A DNA stretch of 48,563 bases, from positions 1 through 48,563 of the forward strand of contig CAZPBN010000019.1 of assembly GCA_964584935.1 (NCBI GenBank). The letters run 5' to 3'. Below, piece by piece: positions 42,794 through 48,563 of this stretch. The stretch's first letter is position 1. Each line of letters starts with the position of its first letter. Both the position numbers and the translations under genes were made by a program. The DNA comes from CAZPBN01 sp964584935 (GTDB lineage: Bacteria > Acidobacteriota > Aminicenantia > Aminicenantales > Aminicenantaceae). The notes beneath the pieces are model-generated. The model did no database searches. It was not told where the DNA came from and worked only from the letters and a program-made list of their open reading frames with translations.

Positions 42794-44965
42794 CTATTTA
42801 TTATTTTTCAGTTTGGCTAATATTATTCCTTTTTCATCATAAATTATTTCAGTGTACTGTCTTAAAAATTTAGATAGATGATACAAAGCAAAATTTGTCA
42901 ATTTTCGCTTTTGAGGATGCATATTTAACATCATTTTAAAAAAAGCTTTATTTAGGGCTATATAGCTTATGTTTTGTTCTCTAAAGTTTGTTTTTATTTT
43001 TTGGTATTGGATATTTGTTTCAATAAGTTCTCCCAACCAACGATATGGATAGCCCCCATGATCAGGAAGATATTTGCACTTCAATAGATTGCCTTTACAT
43101 TCTCCTACCATAAATATTTTATCTTTTCTATTCATAATTCCCTTATCTACCATATCATTCACATATTTAATAAAATGAGGTGTATCTATGAGTCTTAAAT
43201 TATACCCAACTTCAGTGAGCCAATCAATTCTGCTTTTTTCTTTAAAAATATAATCTTTGGGCTGCATATAGAGTGCTTCCCGCCATTCGAAATAGTTAAA
43301 ATATAGTAGATTGAGACATAATGCCGCACTTAAGGCAATAATCAATATCTTAGAACGAACATGAGATATAATAATACCCGCTCCAATAGAAAAAAGTGGA
43401 AATACAGGGAGCGCGTATCTGATTAATCGTGTGCGAGATCCAATAATGACATAAAAGATAATTGAAATTCCATATAGCCATATAAGCTCTTTTTTTCTAG
43501 AGAATAAAGGAAGTAAAATAAAGGCTAACAAAAATATATTTATCTCATGATAAGGATTTCTCTGGTACTTGTCAGGATTTATGAGAATATTTGGTAGATT
43601 AAAGATGTTCTTTGGGTTTTTAACTTCTAAACTTTCTTTGAATATCGGATTTGATTCATATAAATATTCTAATTCTGTTTTTATATTTCTATCGGAAGGC
43701 ATTTTATGGTCTTGGCTATCAAGAAACGAATCAATGCAAACTCTTTTACCCTTATTATTTGGGGATAATCTGCCCGTAAGAAGTGGATAAACAGGATTAC
43801 CTGTGGTTATGATGTTCCGTGAATACCAGAATCCAGAGGGTATGGCACAAGTTAGGGCAAAAAATAGAAAAGATGCTGTGATTGTCTTTTTGTTTTTTCT
43901 GTGATTTTTAATGGTGTATAAAAAAATATATGGAAATAATAAAATTAATAGAATTATAGAGGAATATTTTATTCCTAAAGAAATACCTAACGTCATTCCT
44001 GTTATGATGATGATAGACATTTTGTTTTTATTTTGAATCCATAAAAGGAAGGAATAAACCGCAAGTAAAAAATATAACGATTGGAAAGAATCAATCCTTG
44101 GAGTTAGGGCTACTTCCCATAATAAGTTAACCGCCGTACAAATAACCGCAGCCCAGAGAGCCGCTTTTTTATTCCAGAACTTAGTGGTAAGTGAATAGAC
44201 AGCTAAAATAACTAATAAAGAAGATAGAAAGTTAAAAGGAATAATGGCTGTTTCAGCTATAAGAAAAAAAAATAAAGAATACACGAGATGAATAGCTCCT
44301 GGAAGATCGTAATGACTGAAGCTAAAGTCAACTTCAAATATTTTCCCCTCTAAAAATCTCTTGGCTAAAGGGAGGTGATAACTGGCTCCATCCCAGTCTG
44401 TATTGGGAAGTAGGGTTTGGATGAAGTAAGGGATAATCCATATAACAATGAGGATGCCGATGATGATTATTCTTTTGTTTATTTTCTTTTTATTGGGAGA
44501 ATGGGTTATTTTTTTATGATAAGAAAGAATGACTTCTTTGATGGACTTATAACCCAAATAAATAGAAAAAACAGCAGGTAATAAATAGATGAGGACTCCG
44601 GGACCATTCAGCCAATTCAAGAGAGCCAGTATCATCAACAGGCAGTAAGAGATATAAAATCCTCCCCCTAGTGAAAAGAGTAGATAAGTAAACCCTTTGA
44701 GTTTTAAATTTCGAAGAAAGGGCAGCCTGAAGAGGATTCCCCCTATTCCTATTTGAGCCACGATAAAACTTGTGGCGATGAAATAGCCATATCCTAATGA
44801 AAAGAGCCTTTCATAAAGGAGAGACATATCAACTAGATGAAGAACAGAGGATAAATAGCCAACCGAACAGAGAGCTAAGAATACATATATGGATAGGGAT
44901 AATTTTTGAACAAGAGGGTATTTGAGAAAATGAGTTGATTGATCGTTTGATTCCATAATATTCAA
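42794..44965 (-). CDS. Large GT-C (family 39-like) membrane protein
   Basis: 723 residues; TTG at 44965 behind AAGGA, or ATG at 44956. About 13 transmembrane helices. The first long periplasmic loop has LPNTDWDGASYHLPLAKRFLEG (about 186-207), the Asp-containing 'D....YH.P.A' motif of ArnT/PMT-like and related GT-C proteins. A periplasmic C-terminal part (about 575-723) lacks further helices. It likely transfers a polyprenyl-phosphate-linked sugar to a surface glycan; substrate unknown. The downstream DPM1-like gene may supply its donor. Confidence 0.82.
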   Translation of the reverse strand: MNIMESNDQSTHFLKYPLVQKLSLSIYVFLALCSVGYLSSVLHLVDMSLLYERLFSLGYGYFIATSFIVAQIGIGGILFRLPFLRNLKLKGFTYLLFSLGGGFYISYCLLMILALLNWLNGPGVLIYLLPAVFSIYLGYKSIKEVILSYHKKITHSPNKKKINKRIIIIGILIVIWIIPYFIQTLLPNTDWDGASYHLPLAKRFLEGKIFEVDFSFSHYDLPGAIHLVYSLFFFLIAETAIIPFNFLSSLLVILAVYSLTTKFWNKKAALWAAVICTAVNLLWEVALTPRIDSFQSLYFLLAVYSFLLWIQNKNKMSIIIITGMTLGISLGIKYSSIILLILLFPYIFLYTIKNHRKNKKTITASFLFFALTCAIPSGFWYSRNIITTGNPVYPLLTGRLSPNNKGKRVCIDSFLDSQDHKMPSDRNIKTELEYLYESNPIFKESLEVKNPKNIFNLPNILINPDKYQRNPYHEINIFLLAFILLPLFSRKKELIWLYGISIIFYVIIGSRTRLIRYALPVFPLFSIGAGIIISHVRSKILIIALSAALCLNLLYFNYFEWREALYMQPKDYIFKEKSRIDWLTEVGYNLRLIDTPHFIKYVNDMVDKGIMNRKDKIFMVGECKGNLLKCKYLPDHGGYPYRWLGELIETNIQYQKIKTNFREQNISYIALNKAFFKMMLNMHPQKRKLTNFALYHLSKFLRQYTEIIYDEKGIILAKLKNNK

Positions 44966-45066
44966 GCAGTCCTTTATATCTATCTTTAATATAAAATTTC
45001 AGAACTTTTATCAATCACCACTTATGATGAATTTATAAGGATATTTTCATCTTCAGGGGTTAAAGA

Positions 45067-45222
45067 TTGATATTTTTTACTCAATTCCATAGATTTTATG
45101 CAGTTGGACTGATACTTTTATATTCTTCAATCCTTTTTTTAACGATAGCTCAAGCAGATTCACTGCGTTATTTCTACTCCAGTGATACAAACCCATTGAG
45201 CCGGAAATCCTTTTTGGTCTGA
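45067..45222 (+). CDS. Possible small secreted or membrane peptide, doubtful
   Basis: 51 codons from a TTG with AGGGG about 8 nt upstream. The product has a hydrophobic core (AVGLILLYSSILFLTIAQA) like a signal peptide, then DSLRYFYSSDTNPLSRKSF and a stop. It could be the start of a truncated exported protein or mere chance. No family recognised. Confidence 0.2.
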   Translation: MIFFTQFHRFYAVGLILLYSSILFLTIAQADSLRYFYSSDTNPLSRKSFLV

Positions 45223-45298
45223 ATCGGCAGGACTATTATAGATGAACCGGGTCTTTTATCTTTTCTTTCAAATCAAGAAATTCATAAAAATATGAGAG

Positions 45299-45346
45299 AT
45301 AAAAAAAAACCTCCATTCCAACTCCCGAGCAAAGATGTAATGGAGG
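45299..45346 (-). terminator. Rho-independent terminator after the O-antigen ligase gene
   Basis: On the minus strand: CCTCCATT (45339-45346), a 21-nt loop that may pair further, AATGGAGG (45310-45317), then nine T (45301-45309). It lies about 75 bp beyond the ligase stop codon. It is the clearest terminator in the window. Confidence 0.75.
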
Positions 45347-45419
45347 TATTATAAAAAACTAATCTAAGAACTTAATTCACTCTAATTTCTTAAGGATTGG
45401 GATTTTAAACTACTTTTTC

Positions 45420-47657
45420 TCAATCTTTTTTCCTGCCTTTTTCTTTAAATTGAATTTTGCCCACAGCTACCCCTAAGTTCCTCCCATCAAGAGCTCTGGT
45501 CGTTTTCCATGGATTCCAAATTCGACTCACTTTAAACAACAGAATGACTTCTTCTCCTATCTGAGCCGGAACTTCATACTCATAGGTATTCCAGGTGCTG
45601 TCATTTAAAACAACTTCATCCAGAAGCTCCTTTTTTCTGAAAAAGTCTTTGATGATAAAAATCTTAACCTTTACGGGTTTTTGCTGAATGTCTGGATGAG
45701 ACGCATGTACAGAAATGGATATTACCGGCTTTTCAACTGATAAAGTCATGCCGCTGTTTTTTTTCGTCCATCTGAACTCTTTTCCGGACGGAGTCTTTTC
45801 AACATCATAAAATCCAAAGTTCTGCTTAAGGTCAAACTGCTCTGTGCGCTGTTCTAAAGAGAGGGAATGGGTTGAGTTCCAGAGGTGGACTCCTCCATAT
45901 AGAACGATTAAAGCCATCCCAAACATTTTGTATCTTTTGCTTAATTTTACTTCTTTTCTGCCTGTTAATTTTATCGACTGTTCTTTTTTTCTTTCCTCTT
46001 CCCTTTGCTCTTCACTTTTTTCTCTCTTCTTCTCTTCCTTTCCATCCTCAACTCTCCCCAAACAAAAAAGCAATCCTACCAGCAGCCAGAAAGTGTATTT
46101 TATTTCGTAACTTCCGATATAGGTGTGTGCCTGTATATTTATCATATAAGCAATAATTCCACACATGATTCCAACAAACAGATAATTAACTCGACTCTCC
46201 TCTCTACGACTCCCGTCTCTACTCAAGCTACTCAAGCTGTTGATCCCTTCTCTCCTCCTTTTTTTAATTCCCGCATACTGCAGCCACATTCGTTTTAATA
46301 TCAACCAGTAAATCCAGATAAAAATCAATAATCCGATGATCCCCAGCTCAGCTCCAGCTTGGACAAAATAGTTTTCTGCGGATTCCGGTGTCTTGATGGA
46401 TATTTCATGCTTTTGGGCGTAATTGGCCAATTCAATAATGAAAGCCCCTGCTCCCACTCCAGTCAAAGGATAATTCTTCATCATTAATATCCCTGATTTC
46501 CAGAGATGGTCACGCGAATCAATAAGGGATCTAACTATGCCTTTTTTCCCTGAAATACTAAGTCTCTTTAAGGTAGACAATTCTCTTACATACTTGTCTT
46601 CCCTTTCAAGCTGATTAACAAAATAAAAAGCCAAAAAAACAAATAATCCTATAAGCAAAAAAACCGCCACATTCCTAAGAGAAAAAACTCTGCGTCCTGA
46701 ATATCTCATATGCAGCCCAAAAACCAACAACACAAACAAAACAACAGCCGCCAATAAACATAAAAACCCGCTTTTGGAACCAGTAAGAAGAAGGACAAAA
46801 ATAGATAACCCTAATAAAGCAAAAAAGAAAATCTTTTTTATTTTCCTCTCATAAAAAAACATACCTAAAAACAAAGTAAACACCACTGCTGTAAAAGCTC
46901 CCAACGAGAGAGAGTCTTTAAAAGTGGCGTTAATATATCCCCGCATGAGTATCCTGGGATTTATCCCGGGGTTTATATCAGCAAAATACTGGATAATTCC
47001 CACGCAAAAGGAAATAAAAGCACTCCCACCCAATATGTATATTAATTTTAAAGAATCCTCTTTTTTTTCCAGTGTCTTCATCGTTATAAAGAAAAAAGCA
47101 AAAGAGGTAAGATAACTTAAAGAAAAGAAAACCGTGCTCATCACAGCTCCCCCTGCTGTGACCCCAATGGTATTGGTTTTTAATTCATAAACAGCATCCG
47201 CAAAAAAAGGGAAAAAATTCAAGTACCTATAAAAAGTAATCCCTGCAGAAACTATCACCACCAAAGAACACAACAAGAGGGGTTTATATAGTTCCAAATC
47301 AAACTTTAAATCTATGCTTTCGACAAAAAATACATTTAAAATCCACCCAGAAAAGAAAAATAAAAACAAGACAAGTGCTGTGGGCGCATGAGGAACAGAT
47401 TCTGAAATACCAAAGAAATAAGGAAGGGTGTTAATCAAGGGGAAAAAGAAAACAAAAAGATATAACCCACTCTTTCTATTTATAAGAGCAGTTACAAAAA
47501 CAAGAGAAACCAAAGGGAGGAGCACAATCTGAAAGGACTCAATCAGAGGGACATATGTTTTGTAAAAAAAATACAAAAGAATAAAATAACAAGCCACCAA
47601 CAATATAAAAAGAGTGACTCTTTTTTTCTTTCTTTTTTCTCCTTTTATTGCTTTCAC
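45420..47657 (-). CDS. O-antigen ligase/polymerase-family protein with C-terminal extension
   Basis: 745 residues from a GTG start with only a weak ribosome binding site. About 11-12 transmembrane helices. The Wzy_C/WaaL hallmark is RDHLWKSGILMMKNYPLTGVGAGAF (a 25-residue segment near 377-401; key features are the Arg-Asp-His, the Pro and the GxGxGxF), followed by AENYFVQAGAELGIIGLL. After the last helices comes a very charged low-complexity Lys/Glu linker (about 545-575), another membrane segment, and a periplasmic beta-rich domain (about 605-745) resembling a galactose-binding or carbohydrate-binding module. Such proteins join or polymerise lipid-linked glycans at the periplasmic face. A downstream terminator ends its transcript. 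Confidence 0.88.
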   Translation of the reverse strand: MKAIKGEKRKKKRVTLFILLVACYFILLYFFYKTYVPLIESFQIVLLPLVSLVFVTALINRKSGLYLFVFFFPLINTLPYFFGISESVPHAPTALVLFLFFFSGWILNVFFVESIDLKFDLELYKPLLLCSLVVIVSAGITFYRYLNFFPFFADAVYELKTNTIGVTAGGAVMSTVFFSLSYLTSFAFFFITMKTLEKKEDSLKLIYILGGSAFISFCVGIIQYFADINPGINPRILMRGYINATFKDSLSLGAFTAVVFTLFLGMFFYERKIKKIFFFALLGLSIFVLLLTGSKSGFLCLLAAVVLFVLLVFGLHMRYSGRRVFSLRNVAVFLLIGLFVFLAFYFVNQLEREDKYVRELSTLKRLSISGKKGIVRSLIDSRDHLWKSGILMMKNYPLTGVGAGAFIIELANYAQKHEISIKTPESAENYFVQAGAELGIIGLLIFIWIYWLILKRMWLQYAGIKKRRREGINSLSSLSRDGSRREESRVNYLFVGIMCGIIAYMINIQAHTYIGSYEIKYTFWLLVGLLFCLGRVEDGKEEKKREKSEEQREEERKKEQSIKLTGRKEVKLSKRYKMFGMALIVLYGGVHLWNSTHSLSLEQRTEQFDLKQNFGFYDVEKTPSGKEFRWTKKNSGMTLSVEKPVISISVHASHPDIQQKPVKVKIFIIKDFFRKKELLDEVVLNDSTWNTYEYEVPAQIGEEVILLFKVSRIWNPWKTTRALDGRNLGVAVGKIQFKEKGRKKD

Positions 47658-47733
47658 TTCACTATTACTCTTTAAAACAGTTCTCTCTTGGCTGAAGTCT
47701 AAAATATTTTTTTTTTATCTCTCTATCATCATG

Positions 47734-48563
47734 CTATTGAATCTCCCCATGGTCAAAGTTCGGTACAATATCCTTCATCAATTCCAATATCTTTTTATCA
47801 TTCCCCCTATTCAAACACAATTGAGAAAACTGGTTGATCTTTTCACGAATACCTTCACCATCAATATCACGGGTGTTTATAGCAATAAATATTTTCTCAA
47901 AATTTGTGGGCTCGGTCCCCTCTTCAGCACTCAGGATTTCTTCATACATTTTCTCACCAGGCCGGCTTTCAGTAAATACAATAGGAATATCCACATCCGG
48001 CTCATAGCCGCTGAGCCGAATCATTTCCTTTGCCAAATTCACTATCTTTATAGGCTCTCCCATATCCAGCACAAACACTTCTCCACCCTTCCCAAAAGAA
48101 GCTGCCTCCAAAGTGAGAAGAACTGCCTCTGAATTGCTCATAAAATATCTTTTCATTTCAGGATGGGTCACAGTCACAGGACCCCCGCTCTTAATCTGCT
48201 CCTGGAATAAGGGAATCACACTCCCTCGACTCCCCAAGACATTTCCAAAGCGCACTGAAATAAATTTGGTCTTATTTTCTCTATTCAATTCTTTAAGCAG
48301 CTCTTCAGAGCATCTTTTGGTCGCCCCCATAATGCTTGTGGGATTGATAGCTTTATCAGTAGAGACAAACACAAATTTCTCAACACCTGTCTTAATAGAC
48401 TGCTCTGCTAATATTTTTGTTCCTAAAATATTTGTCTTGACCGCTTCTTTTAAATGATTTTCCAATATGGGAACATGCTTATAAGCCGCAGCATGGATAA
48501 CAATATTAGGTCTGTATGTATCAAAAATCTCTGAAACTCTATTTAAGTCTCTTATGTCACCCA
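47734..48563 (-). CDS. Nucleotide-sugar 4,6-dehydratase/epimerase (FlaA1/CapD type), C-terminal part
   Basis: The gene runs off the right edge; 276 C-terminal residues are visible. The frame is open to the edge and reads GDIRDLNRVSEIFDTYRPN, then IVIHAAAYKHVPILE, NILGTKILAEQSIKTGVEKFVFVSTDKAINPTSIMGATKR. 'STDKA.NP...MGA.KR' is diagnostic of the FlaA1/WbpM/CapD group, where the catalytic Tyr is replaced by Met in MGATKR. RFGNVLGSRGSVIPLFQEQI and GGEVFVLDMGEPIKIVNLA follow. These enzymes make 4-keto-6-deoxy nucleotide sugars such as those derived from UDP-GlcNAc. Longer members carry N-terminal membrane helices; whether this one does cannot be seen. It feeds the glycan cluster. Confidence 0.93.
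   Translation of the reverse strand, partial: GDIRDLNRVSEIFDTYRPNIVIHAAAYKHVPILENHLKEAVKTNILGTKILAEQSIKTGVEKFVFVSTDKAINPTSIMGATKRCSEELLKELNRENKTKFISVRFGNVLGSRGSVIPLFQEQIKSGGPVTVTHPEMKRYFMSNSEAVLLTLEAASFGKGGEVFVLDMGEPIKIVNLAKEMIRLSGYEPDVDIPIVFTESRPGEKMYEEILSAEEGTEPTNFEKIFIAINTRDIDGEGIREKINQFSQLCLNRGNDKKILELMKDIVPNFDHGEIQ

Larger units (their letters stand above)
44966..45419. other. Intergenic region: terminator plus possible tiny ORF
   Basis: 454 bp between the GT-C gene and the O-antigen ligase gene, both on the minus strand. A strong minus-strand terminator lies at 45299-45346. A plus-strand TTG ORF (45067-45222) with a hydrophobic stretch is the only other item seen. Confidence 0.45.

Noticed and set aside
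1..48563. CRISPR arrays, tRNA, rRNA and intact insertion sequences
   Set aside because: No regularly spaced repeats, no tRNA-like cloverleaf and no complete transposase were seen by reading; a computed scan could still find small items.

Overview
The window is AT-rich (roughly 35-40% GC by eye) bacterial chromosome. Several traits fit a Gram-negative, anaerobic or microaerobic heterotroph: a primary sigma factor, multihaem cytochromes, a Tat signal, lipoprotein and signal peptides, and an O-antigen-type glycan cluster. The large Vps10/BNR-propeller protein, the TldD/TldE pair and the sensor propeller recall Acidobacteriota/Aminicenantes-like lineages, but this placement is inference. No rRNA, tRNA or CRISPR array was seen. 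Promoters resemble TTGACA-N16/17-TATAAT, matching the RpoD-type sigma factor encoded here. TTG and GTG starts are common.

Layout. At 1-5 kb lie a partial two-component-type propeller sensor, a shortened SGNH hydrolase, an exported protein, an ApbE lipoprotein and GltX. At 5-9.5 kb are a decayed epimerase fragment fused in frame to an intact SDR epimerase, a DUF819 membrane protein, IspF and a methyltransferase. At 9.7-23.5 kb, almost all on the minus strand, are TldE and a Tat-signalled TldD, the 1066-residue propeller protein, a THEP1-like NTPase, a patatin phospholipase, RpoD, an aldo-keto-reductase-like protein without the usual catalytic residues, and a two-gene cytochrome operon. At 23.7-30.6 kb are a histidine kinase overlapping a response-regulator/PAS/pseudokinase gene, an XRE regulator, and a divergent redox operon (thioredoxin-like ferredoxin, NuoF-GltD fusion flavoprotein, RRM protein).

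At 30.6-33.2 kb is a foreign-looking, higher-GC unit: a rhamnogalacturonan-lyase-like (PL11-like) secreted protein. It is joined at its 3' end to an IS91-family transposase remnant and carries a GC-rich mobile-looking palindrome just upstream. From 33.5 kb to the end is a surface-glycan cluster: GT-C type membrane proteins, YfhO, a flippase-like LPG_synthase_TM protein, an FkbM methyltransferase, two family 2 glycosyltransferases, a radical SAM protein, an O-antigen ligase/polymerase and a nucleotide-sugar dehydratase. Its centre (about 37.5-41.7 kb) is markedly more AT-rich than the rest.

The most notable systems are: the NuoF-GltD fusion operon, which looks like a compact flavin-based electron-bifurcating transhydrogenase without a hydrogenase subunit; the cytochrome operon, in which a mono-haem domain appears fused to an outer-membrane barrel-like domain; and a pair of exact 12-bp inverted repeats that may be operators linking the XRE regulator to the redox operon.
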